NCBI GenBank assembly: GCA_035530195.1
Contig: DATKVG010000059.1
Span: 1 to 11,504 of the forward strand
Reading direction: 5' to 3'
Length of the DNA stretch: 11,504 nucleotides
From: JAPLKX01 sp035530195
GTDB lineage: Bacteria > Hydrogenedentota > Hydrogenedentia > Hydrogenedentales > SLHB01
The position numbers were made by a program, and so were the translations under genes. Below are positions 1-5,336 of this stretch, one piece after another. Positions within the stretch are counted from its first letter, which is position 1; the number at the start of each line of letters is the position of its first letter. The notes below the pieces were generated by a model. The model was not told the origin of the DNA and did no database searches. It was given only the letters and a program-made list of their open reading frames with translations.

Positions 1-152
1 AGGTTGTGTAGACTACACATTTTCGGCTGCAATGGCTGGCAATGAGGGGCAGTAAAATTAATGCTTGCAAAATAATCGATGCTGCCGTATAATAGGTGTC
101 ATCAAGAGGTTACAGCCTAGGCTGGTGGTGTAGTAGCGATGTCAAGTAGGTT
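1..152. other. AT-richer dyad-rich segment, possible end of an integrated element
   Basis: No open reading frame is supported here. The composition is clearly more AT-rich than the DNA to the right. It carries two near-perfect palindromes: 5-19 (arms TGTGTAG and CTACACA around a single A) and 113-124 (CAGCCTAGGCTG, perfect). An inverted repeat at 139-145/153-159 runs into the tRNA half that follows. Inference: this could be the att-proximal end of a mobile element inserted in a tRNA gene, most of which would lie left of the window. It could instead be part of a structured RNA; see the rejected tmRNA and group I intron readings. Confidence 0.3.
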
Positions 153-197
153 TTGACATGCAAGGGGTCGGCAGTTCGAGTCTGCCATCGCCCACCA
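153..197 (+). pseudogene. 3' half of tRNA-Val(GAC), lacking the 5' half
   Basis: The sequence reads as the second half of a class I tRNA. The anticodon loop is TTGACAT (153-159, anticodon GAC at 155-157), the 3' anticodon strand GCAAG (160-164), and the 5-nt variable loop GGGTC (165-169). The T arm is GGCAG/TTCGAGT/CTGCC (170-186), the 3' acceptor strand ATCGCCC (187-193), then discriminator A194 and encoded CCA (195-197). The matching 5' half should begin GGGCGAT and contain a D arm and CTTGC; none is found in the 152 bases upstream. The break falls at the start of the anticodon loop, the usual tyrosine-integrase crossover region. It is therefore best read as a duplicated attachment site or tRNA remnant, not a working tRNA. 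A 3' exon of a split gene is less likely. Confidence 0.6.
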
Positions 198-753
198 TTC
201 TTAAATTTAAGCTGAACTGCGAGTTACGCGGTACCCGCCAGACCTCGCCCTCGTCGGGCATCTGGACCGGCCGGGTTGATGGGCTGTTCATCTCAAGCGA
301 CAGATGTGTGCGGACCAATTGTAGTGTTCGACGTATGCCGCGAGAATACGCTTCAGATGCGCCTCGCTCACACAATCATGTGGTCGAGGCATTCTCACCT
401 GATGCGGCCGTTCAATCGCTGCGAGTTACCCCTCATCTTATGTAGTTCCAGAGGGTAGCGCGTTGCTTTTGGGCAATGACCGCGAATGGATGCCAATAGA
501 CCCAAACCTCCAAGAATCCATTCACGTGCATTCGCGGCGGAAATCCGGAGACAACATGCGGAATTCGGGGGCGTGGGTTGAGGCTTGGGGAGGTCGACGA
601 TCAGCCTGCGGAAGAGTTTAACAACGCGACTTTCGAAGCTCAACGCTTGTTTTCAACTTATTCGCCGTCGGGATCGAGATCTTTTTCCAGTGAGCGAACC
701 GCAGTCACAGGGTTGGGCGGCGCGGTGGGGTCGCGCTCCCGCGCGACCGTTAT
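198..753. other. Gene-free stretch with short palindromes
   Basis: I see no supportable gene on either strand: the reading frames here are short, lack convincing ribosome sites and resemble no family I know. A perfect 12-bp palindrome (CTTAAATTTAAG) lies at 200-211 just behind the tRNA half. An imperfect inverted repeat occupies 480-537. A perfect 8-bp hairpin with a 4-nt loop sits at 729-748 (GGTCGCGC/GCGCGACC, loop TCCC). No T tract follows that hairpin, so it looks more like a REP-type palindrome than a terminator. Confidence 0.5.
480..537. repeat. Imperfect inverted repeat, dispersed-palindrome type
   Basis: CCGCGAATG at 480-488 is complementary to CATTCGCGG at 529-537. Overlapping it, GAATGGAT at 484-491 is complementary to ATCCATTC at 516-523. 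The two pairings compete or nest, as in a decayed palindromic intergenic repeat. From memory, CGCGAATGNA-type palindromes are common as dispersed intergenic repeats in environmental genomes; copy number here cannot be known from one window. Confidence 0.4.
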
Positions 754-758
754 TGTGC

Positions 759-777
759 TGCGGGCGTCTCGCATGCA
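759..777 (+). repeat. Dispersed 19-bp repeat, copy 1
   Basis: TGCGGGCGTCTCGCATGCA. It agrees with the second copy at 856-874 at 17 of 19 positions, differing at G/A 766 and A/C 773. The pair flanks a terminator-like hairpin. Confidence 0.5.
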
Positions 778-785
778 TTGACCGT

Positions 786-827
786 CGGGACGCCCCCCGG
801 CAGGTGTGGGGGGTGTCCCGCTTTTTT
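786..827 (+). terminator. Rho-independent terminator-like hairpin
   Basis: A 13-bp stem is formed by 786-798 and 808-820, with one G-U pair (792/814) and a 9-nt loop (799-807). It is followed by a six-T run at 822-827. This is the textbook plus-strand intrinsic terminator shape, with a very GC-rich stem. No gene ends directly upstream, so it is either orphaned by gene loss or part of the repeat element bounded by the copies at 759-777 and 856-874. Confidence 0.6.
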
Positions 828-855
828 CTGCGGTCACATGCTCGACCGCGTGTTG

Positions 856-874
856 TGCGGGCATCTCGCCTGCA
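856..874 (+). repeat. Dispersed 19-bp repeat, copy 2
   Basis: TGCGGGCATCTCGCCTGCA, direct-orientation partner of the copy at 759-777, 97 bp apart start to start. It ends five bases before the stop codon of the pdxJ relic on the opposite strand. Confidence 0.5.
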
Positions 875-879
875 CACAA

Positions 880-981
880 TCAGCCGCGGTAGAAATTGAG
901 GATGTCGAGGATTTCCCGGACGGCATTTCCGAGGCCGATGAAGATGGCTTGTGCGGTAATGTCGTGGCCCGTGTTGACTTC
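880..981 (-). pseudogene. pdxJ: Relic of the C-terminal end of pdxJ (pyridoxine 5'-phosphate synthase)
   Basis: Minus-strand translation from 981 to the TGA at 882-880 gives 33 residues that fit the last part of PdxJ. EVNTGH is followed by I, A, GL, AV and a closing IL helix, matching the family pattern E-(L/V)-N-I-G-H-x-I...A(L/I/V)F(V/I)GL..AV. The Gly-His belongs to the conserved loop near the phosphate site. PdxJ is normally about 240 residues, so its start should lie near 1600, but that DNA encodes the permease on the other strand. No catalytic parts of PdxJ are recognisable in any minus frame just upstream. Only the tail survives, presumably after a deletion or rearrangement. A chance match is possible, since only about 30 residues are involved. 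Confidence 0.5.
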
Positions 982-1090
982 GCGTCTGCCGGCGCCGTGA
1001 CGAAACACAATTACGACGACGGACTGCCAGGATCGATGAGGTATTTCATGTTGCGAATGCGGACAACCTGCGGATGCTTCAAGAACGTTG

Positions 1091-1117
1091 TTGACAGTGC
1101 AGTGCAGTTGGTAAGAT
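1091..1117 (+). promoter_or_regulatory. Candidate sigma70-type promoter for the permease
   Basis: A perfect -35 box TTGACA lies at 1091-1096. The best -10 candidate is TAAGAT at 1112-1117 after a short 15-bp spacer; AGATAG at 1114-1119 would give 17 bp but is a poorer match. The predicted start falls about 30 bp ahead of the permease ATG at 1156. Confidence 0.4.
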
Positions 1118-1155
1118 AGCGGCGGCTGGAATAAACCCGTTGGAGGGCAAGTCGT

Positions 1156-2853
1156 ATGAGTGAGCATGCCGCCGTTTTACCCGAACAGGAGAGCCGGGTC
1201 GTCGAGGCACTGGACAAGTTGTATGAGTTCGAGCGCGAACCCGTATCGGACGACAAGCTGCAGCCGGGTCGTCATTTTGCGGGTATGTTCAGTGGCGAAC
1301 ACGTTGCCGGAACGGAGTTTGTGATTGGGGCGATGTTCGTGAAATGGGGGGCGTCGCCACTCGATATTTTCGTGGGCCTGCTGCTGGGCAACCTGTTGGC
1401 CGTTCTGACGTGGACGTTTGTGTGCGCGCCGATTGCGGTGCGTACGCGGCTGACGCTGTACTGGTACCTGCGGCAGGTGGCGGGCCCGGCGACGACGACG
1501 ATCTACAATGTTCTCAACGCGGTCCTGTTCTGTATTTTGGCGGGCTGCATGATCACGGTTTCGGCGTCGGCCGTGCGAATACCGTTCGGGATTCCCGAAC
1601 AGACCGGGGTGATACCGACGGACATCCGGTTCGTATTTGTGGTTGTAGCGGTCGGCGCGGTGGTGGTAACGCTGGCCATTCTGGGGTTCAAACGGCTGTC
1701 GCAGTTCGCTGAAGTGTGTTCGCCATGGATGTTCTTGATGTTCATGGCCGGGGCGATCGCGATGCTCCCCACGCTGGCGGGCCCCAGCGGGATCCACAGC
1801 CTGAACGACTTCTGGGTGATCGCGTCGCAAAAAGTGTGGACCGGCGTCAACCCGGAAGGCATCAAGGCAATCGGCTTCTGGCACGTGGCGGCGTTCGCGT
1901 GGATCTGCAACCTGGCGATGCACGCGGGGCTGTCGGACATGGCGGTGTTTCGGTACGCGCCGAAATGGTCTTACGGCCTGTACTCGGCGTTCGGGATGTT
2001 TCTCGGCCATTACCTGGCGTGGATCTGCGCGGGCATCATGGGCGCGGCGGCGGCCATCATCGTGCAAAAGAGCCTGCTGGTACTGGACGCGGGCGCGGTG
2101 GCGTGGCAGGCGCTGGGCGTGTCGGGCATCATCTGCGTGATCCTGGCGGGCTGGACTACGTCAAACCCGACGCTGTACCGGGCGGGGCTGGCGCTCCAGG
2201 CGGTGACGCCGGGCTGGCCGCGCTGGCTGGTGACGCTGTTTGTGGGCGCGGTGACCACGCTGATCGCCTGCTCGCCGTTCGTGTTCAATTACCTTCTTAA
2301 TTTTGTAGGCATTTACGGGCTGTTGCTGATGCCGGTAGGCGCCATCGTTTTCGTTGAGCACTGGATCTTCCCGAAAATCGGGTTTACCCAGTACTGGGTG
2401 ACGAAGAAGAAGCTCATGGTAAGCTGGCCGGCCCTGGGAAGCTGGGGCATCGGCATGGCCGTGGCGTTCTACCTGAATTGGTCGGGCACGCTGCACCTGT
2501 TCTTCCTGTTTGTGCCGATCTGGCTGCTGACCGCCGTCCTCTACATTGCGTTTTCATCCGTGGCCGGCGCGCGAGAAAAGCTGCCCGAGTTGCCACAACC
2601 AAAACCGCGGCCTGCGGCGCCCGCGCCTGTCAGACAGTTGAAGGCATATAGCGGCCTTTTCTGGGTAACGGGCATCGTGTCGGCGGCTTGCCTGGCGATC
2701 TGTATTCTCTGGCCGATCGGGGTGTTTTTGGCCGGTGCGGACGGGTACGTGGAGCGGCTCGCTGCCTTCAAGATGTACCTTATCTGGCCGACGCTGCTGT
2801 ATTTCATCGCCGGCACCGTGTGGTACATCCGCTACGAAAAAGAATCGGCCTGA
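1156..2853 (+). CDS. NCS1-family permease (cytosine/purine/allantoin type), 565 aa
   Basis: Inner-membrane transporter, probably moving a nucleobase or related heterocycle with H+ or Na+. Hydrophobic segments are visible at roughly 47-64, 68-94, 116-138, 157-177, 188-208, 238-258, 275-302, 319-335, 355-372, 383-402, 426-442 and 446-468, the twelve-helix LeuT-like core. The stretch WTTSNPTLYRAGLAL (333-347) matches the NCS1 signature seen in cytosine permeases (WTT-N-LY.AGL). Two extra helices (about 500-525, 541-558) follow a proline-rich linker (478-493). The 565 residues exceed CodB-like proteins (about 420) and NCS1 proteins of about 480-500. The start is set by GGAGGG at 1142-1147, 8 nt before ATG. 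Substrate is not predictable: no catabolic enzyme (deaminase, hydantoinase) is adjacent, and the gene stands alone between a promoter-like site and a 179-bp gap. Confidence 0.85.
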   Translation: MSEHAAVLPEQESRVVEALDKLYEFEREPVSDDKLQPGRHFAGMFSGEHVAGTEFVIGAMFVKWGASPLDIFVGLLLGNLLAVLTWTFVCAPIAVRTRLTLYWYLRQVAGPATTTIYNVLNAVLFCILAGCMITVSASAVRIPFGIPEQTGVIPTDIRFVFVVVAVGAVVVTLAILGFKRLSQFAEVCSPWMFLMFMAGAIAMLPTLAGPSGIHSLNDFWVIASQKVWTGVNPEGIKAIGFWHVAAFAWICNLAMHAGLSDMAVFRYAPKWSYGLYSAFGMFLGHYLAWICAGIMGAAAAIIVQKSLLVLDAGAVAWQALGVSGIICVILAGWTTSNPTLYRAGLALQAVTPGWPRWLVTLFVGAVTTLIACSPFVFNYLLNFVGIYGLLLMPVGAIVFVEHWIFPKIGFTQYWVTKKKLMVSWPALGSWGIGMAVAFYLNWSGTLHLFFLFVPIWLLTAVLYIAFSSVAGAREKLPELPQPKPRPAAPAPVRQLKAYSGLFWVTGIVSAACLAICILWPIGVFLAGADGYVERLAAFKMYLIWPTLLYFIAGTVWYIRYEKESA

Positions 2854-3032
2854 CGCGGCGGCGCACTGATTTTTGCGTGCTTCCTCTGCGCCTCCTTCCG
2901 CACCGGTCTTGACAAAAAGGCGCGGCCAGCGCCTCAAATCATCTTTGGCCCGCCGGTTCGGCCGGTTGCTACCCTTGGCAAAACGAATAAAGGCGCCCGT
3001 ACAAGGTAATCCCTCACTGGAGGTTGTAGCGT

Positions 3033-3605
3033 ATGGACATGAGGGCACTGCAGGAAAGCCCGCGGGTGGCGGCGATGCTGGATCAGGTAAGAAAAATGAT
3101 GGAGAAGCCGGCGCCGCGCCAAGTGCCGTCGGAAGTCTGGCGGCGAGCGCGAAGCGCAATTGCGCTGTTTTTGCTCCTTATGGGCGGCGGTTTCACGGCA
3201 TTTTCAGCCGTTATGATTTCTGTCGCCGACCCGCCAGACAGTAGACAATACCTGCTTCTTTCTTTACTCATGCTAAGCCCGCTAGTGATGGCTCTTGTGG
3301 GGCTTCATTCGCTGATCGTGACGCGTAAGGTGTTGTCGAGGGGGCGTTTACACAAGGGCAGGGTGGTTGCGGTTAGACCTTTGCCGGCAAGGATCAACGG
3401 ACGGACGTTCTTCTCTGCGGCGGTCGAATTCGAGGGGCCCGGCGGCGGCAGGATCCGGGGTAAGGACACCATTGACAACTGGAGTTCGGAGTATTTCCTC
3501 ATGGCGCGCGATGCGGGGGAGGATGTGGAGGTGATCTACGCGCCCAACTCGATAGGCAAAGTCTTATTGCCGATGAAGATGGCTATTGGTAACCGCTACG
3601 ATTAA
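3033..3605 (+). CDS. DUF3592-like two-helix membrane protein, 190 aa
   Basis: Function unknown. A charged N-terminal part (1-40) is followed by two transmembrane segments at about 42-63 and 73-95. After them comes a soluble beta-rich domain containing GRVV at 109-112, AAVEFEGPGGGRIRG at 129-143 and DVEVIYAPNSIGKV at 164-177. That arrangement, with V-x-V-x-Y-x-P-x-N/S near the end, is typical of DUF3592 proteins, whose role is not established. The start is supported by GGAGG at 3019-3023, 9 nt ahead of ATG; Met3 (3039) is the only close alternative. It is transcribed in the same direction as the sigma-factor operon 196 bp downstream, but that gap contains repeats and a promoter-like site, so it is probably a separate unit. 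Confidence 0.7.
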   Translation: MDMRALQESPRVAAMLDQVRKMMEKPAPRQVPSEVWRRARSAIALFLLLMGGGFTAFSAVMISVADPPDSRQYLLLSLLMLSPLVMALVGLHSLIVTRKVLSRGRLHKGRVVAVRPLPARINGRTFFSAAVEFEGPGGGRIRGKDTIDNWSSEYFLMARDAGEDVEVIYAPNSIGKVLLPMKMAIGNRYD

Positions 3606-3675
3606 ATGGCCGCAGGCTCGGCCTCGAAACGCCACGCCAATGCGCGGAGACGGCTCACAAATCCCGCTGATACGC

Positions 3676-3729
3676 GCGCACGTATGCGCGGCGCACGTAT
3701 GCGCGGCGCACATATGCGCGGCGCACAGC
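3676..3729. repeat. Three 15-bp palindromic tandem repeats plus a partial fourth
   Basis: Units are 3676-3690 and 3691-3705 (both GCGCACGTATGCGCG) and 3706-3720 (GCGCACATATGCGCG), then the partial GCGCACAGC at 3721-3729. Each unit is itself an inverted repeat, GCGCA and TGCGC around a 4-bp centre. The array ends directly against a promoter-like -35 box at 3730. The layout fits an operator array for a dimeric regulator, or a row of small hairpins; the first is preferred because of its position ahead of the sigma-factor gene. Confidence 0.8.
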
Positions 3730-3758
3730 TTGCAACACAGGCTTTCCCCGAATAAACT
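3730..3758 (+). promoter_or_regulatory. Candidate promoter of the sigma/anti-sigma/YbjQ operon
   Basis: TTGCAA at 3730-3735 and TAAACT at 3753-3758 are separated by exactly 17 bp, each matching consensus at 4 of 6 positions. Predicted initiation near 3765 leaves a leader of about 37 nt before the ATG at 3802. No clear ECF-type promoter pair was seen close to the gene. Confidence 0.35.
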
Positions 3759-3801
3759 GTTGCGTCCAGTGTACAAAGTGTTCAATGGAAGGCCGGAACG
3801 T

Positions 3802-4383
3802 ATGGTATCGGACGAAGTAGCGATTCTTCATCAGGCGATCGGCGGCAACCCTGCCGCGTTCGAATCGCTCGTCCGTACCTATCAGAAAAAAGCCTATATT
3901 GTCGCCTACGGATTCGTTGGCAACCGGGAAGATGCGGTCGATCTCGCCCAGGAATCGTTTGCCCGCGCCTTCAAAGCCTTGAACCGGTTCGACGAATCCC
4001 TGCCGTTTTACCCCTGGCTGCACCGGATCATCCGCAACGTGTGCCTCAACTTTCTGCGCAAGAAACGGCGGCACGGCGAAATCTCGCTCAACGACCTGGC
4101 GGACAGAGGGTACGATCCTCCCGACAACGAGACGCCCGACCGAACCGCGGAGCTGGCCGAATTGAGCAAGGCCATTTCCGCCGCGATATTTCAACTTCCC
4201 CATGACCAACGGGAAATCCTTGTATTGAGGCATCTGCAGGAGATGTCTTATGCCGAAATTGCCACATGCCTCGGAATACCCCAAGGCACCGTAATGTCGC
4301 GCCTGCATTCGGCGCGCATAAACCTGCGCGGGCTGCTCGAAGAGGTGAAAGAGTCTTCGCTCGGGCCGCGTAAGGAGGACTGA
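3802..4383 (+). CDS. ECF-type RNA polymerase sigma-70 factor, 193 aa
   Basis: Directs RNA polymerase to a regulon of its own under the control of the anti-sigma factor encoded next. The sigma-2 region spans about 20-90: the acidic helix with DAVDLAQESFARAFKAL (44-60) and the DNA-melting/-10 helix YPWLHRIIRNVCLNFLRKKRR (70-90). A linker with several prolines (106-112) leads to the sigma-4 region at about 125-178. There, LPHDQREILVLRHL (132-145) and SYAEIATCLGIPQGTVMSRL (149-168) form the helix-turn-helix. Length is typical for ECF sigmas. The frame stays open upstream to 3586, through the 15-bp repeats. The start at 3802 is chosen because GGAAGG lies 9 nt ahead and homology begins there. AAGGAGG for the next gene lies inside its last codons, indicating coupled translation. 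Confidence 0.92.
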   Translation: MVSDEVAILHQAIGGNPAAFESLVRTYQKKAYIVAYGFVGNREDAVDLAQESFARAFKALNRFDESLPFYPWLHRIIRNVCLNFLRKKRRHGEISLNDLADRGYDPPDNETPDRTAELAELSKAISAAIFQLPHDQREILVLRHLQEMSYAEIATCLGIPQGTVMSRLHSARINLRGLLEEVKESSLGPRKED

Positions 4384-4385
4384 TC

Positions 4386-4829
4386 ATGCCGAATGAATGC
4401 GACCAGTTCCAGCCGATGATGTCGGGCCACTTGGACGGCGAGCTCGATGAAAAATCCGGCGAAAAGCTTCAGAAACACCTGGCTGAATGTCCCCGGTGCA
4501 GCGCCGAATATCAGAAACTGGCCCGGATCGTGGCCGCCTCCGACCGCCTCCGGCTCGAGATCCCCCCCGACGAAGTCTGGGATTCGTTCCTTGCCGGAGC
4601 CTACAACAAAATCGAACGAAAGACGGGCTGGGCGGCGTTTGTCGTGGGGGCCGTGGCGCTGGTGGCGTTGGGCATTTGGCTTTTCATGATGGAGCCGTGG
4701 GCGTCGGCCCTGGTGAAGATTCTGATCGCAGTCCCGGTGGTGGGGCTGCTGATTATTTTCGTTTCGGTGCTTCGCGAAAGGCTGTTCCTGGCAAAAGTCG
4801 ACCGCTATAGCAGGGAGATTCAGCGATGA
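4386..4829 (+). CDS. Membrane anti-sigma factor with zinc-finger (ZAS) domain, 147 aa
   Basis: Expected to hold the upstream sigma factor inactive at the membrane and release it on a signal. The N-terminal domain carries the ZAS motif H31-x3-C35-x2-C38, preceded by the helix with Cys5, the usual zf-HC2 anti-sigma layout. An amphipathic region (42-80) leads to two transmembrane segments at about 82-101 and 107-128, so both ends should face the cytoplasm with almost no periplasmic loop. Many anti-sigmas have one helix and an external sensor domain; here the signal may be sensed in the membrane or inside the cell. A basic tail (129-147) follows. ATG lies 2 nt after the sigma stop, with AAGGAGG at 4372-4378. 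Confidence 0.85.
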   Translation: MPNECDQFQPMMSGHLDGELDEKSGEKLQKHLAECPRCSAEYQKLARIVAASDRLRLEIPPDEVWDSFLAGAYNKIERKTGWAAFVVGAVALVALGIWLFMMEPWASALVKILIAVPVVGLLIIFVSVLRERLFLAKVDRYSREIQR

Positions 4830-5155
4830 TCATCGTCACCTCGTCCACGATCGCCGGCATGCGCATTGTCCAGTCGCTCGGGCTCGTCTACGGCAACACG
4901 GTGCGCTGTCGCCATGCCGGCAAGGACATTATGGCGGCGCTGCGAAACCTGGTGGGCGGCGAAGTCCCCGAATACACCAAAATGCTCGCCGAGTCGCGGG
5001 AACAATCCCTTGACAGGATGGCGCTCCGCGCCGAAGAACTCGGCGCAAATGCCGTCGTCGACGTGCGATTCACGACATCAGCCATCATGCAGGGCGCTTC
5101 CGAACTGCTTGCCTACGGCACAGCCGTTCTCGTTGAACCGGAAAAAGAAGACTGA
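4826..5155 (+). CDS. YbjQ/UPF0145 family protein, 109 aa
   Basis: Small cytosolic protein of the YbjQ (DUF74, heavy-metal-binding-like) family; its biochemical role is not settled. Nearly the whole length fits the family: the opening strand and TSSTIAGMRIVQSLGLVYGNTVR (5-27), the helix KDIMAALRNLVGGEVPEYTKML (33-54), then ELGANAVVDVRF (71-82) and a final strand LLAYGTAVLV (94-103). Family proteins assemble as rings of pentamers. The start ATG overlaps the anti-sigma stop in an ATGA arrangement, so the two are very likely translated together. Its place as third gene of a sigma/anti-sigma operon suggests a role in the same stress response, for example as effector or modulator; that is inference from position only. 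Confidence 0.85.
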   Translation: MIIVTSSTIAGMRIVQSLGLVYGNTVRCRHAGKDIMAALRNLVGGEVPEYTKMLAESREQSLDRMALRAEELGANAVVDVRFTTSAIMQGASELLAYGTAVLVEPEKED

Positions 5156-5257
5156 CGCGGCGCCGATGCCGCTTCCACGCCACCGCGCCAATCGCCTGAC
5201 CTGGAGCCGAAATCTACGCAAGACGCGCAGAGGTCGGAAGATTCCGATGGGGGGCTT

Positions 5258-5286
5258 TTGCTTTCAACGCCGGTGCCGGGTATACT
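5258..5286 (+). promoter_or_regulatory. Sigma70-type promoter of the DAHP synthase-scpB-rluB operon
   Basis: TTGCTT at 5258-5263 and TATACT at 5281-5286 with a 17-bp spacer, 5 of 6 matches at -10 and 4 of 6 at -35. Initiation near 5293 gives a leader of about 44 nt with AAGGA at 5323-5327 ahead of the ATG at 5337. This is the best-formed promoter in the window. No attenuator or leader peptide is visible. Confidence 0.6.
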
Positions 5287-5336
5287 TTCCTTTATCGCTG
5301 CCCGAAAGATTCCTATTCTCTTAAGGATACGCTTGT

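Noticed and set aside
1..152. Group I intron interrupting the tRNA
   Set aside because: AGACTACAC at 10-18 resembles the 5' P7 strand, but no TAGTC partner strand follows before the tRNA half, and an intron ending at G150 would leave two extra bases in the anticodon loop.
1..197. 3' part of a tmRNA (ssrA)
   Set aside because: A TGTAGTA-CGA stretch at 129-139 and the tRNA-like end recall tmRNA, but the acceptor strand ATCGCCC has C at position 70, so the obligatory G3-U70 pair for alanine charging cannot form, and the anticodon arm fits a normal tRNA-Val. An Infernal tmRNA search including upstream sequence would settle it.
1177..2067. 296-codon open frame on the minus strand
   Set aside because: Antisense to the permease; rich in Arg/His/Pro as expected from a GC-rich shadow frame, no RBS and no family resemblance.
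2914..2934. Minus-strand hairpin (2918-2923/2929-2934) followed by five T
   Set aside because: Only a 6-bp stem and no minus-strand gene reads into it; TTGACA at 2909-2914 on the plus strand likewise lacks a good -10.
3586..3801. 72-residue N-terminal extension of the sigma factor
   Set aside because: It would translate the 15-bp repeats and overlap the DUF3592-like gene end; GGAAGG before 3802 and the start of sigma-2 homology favour the short form.
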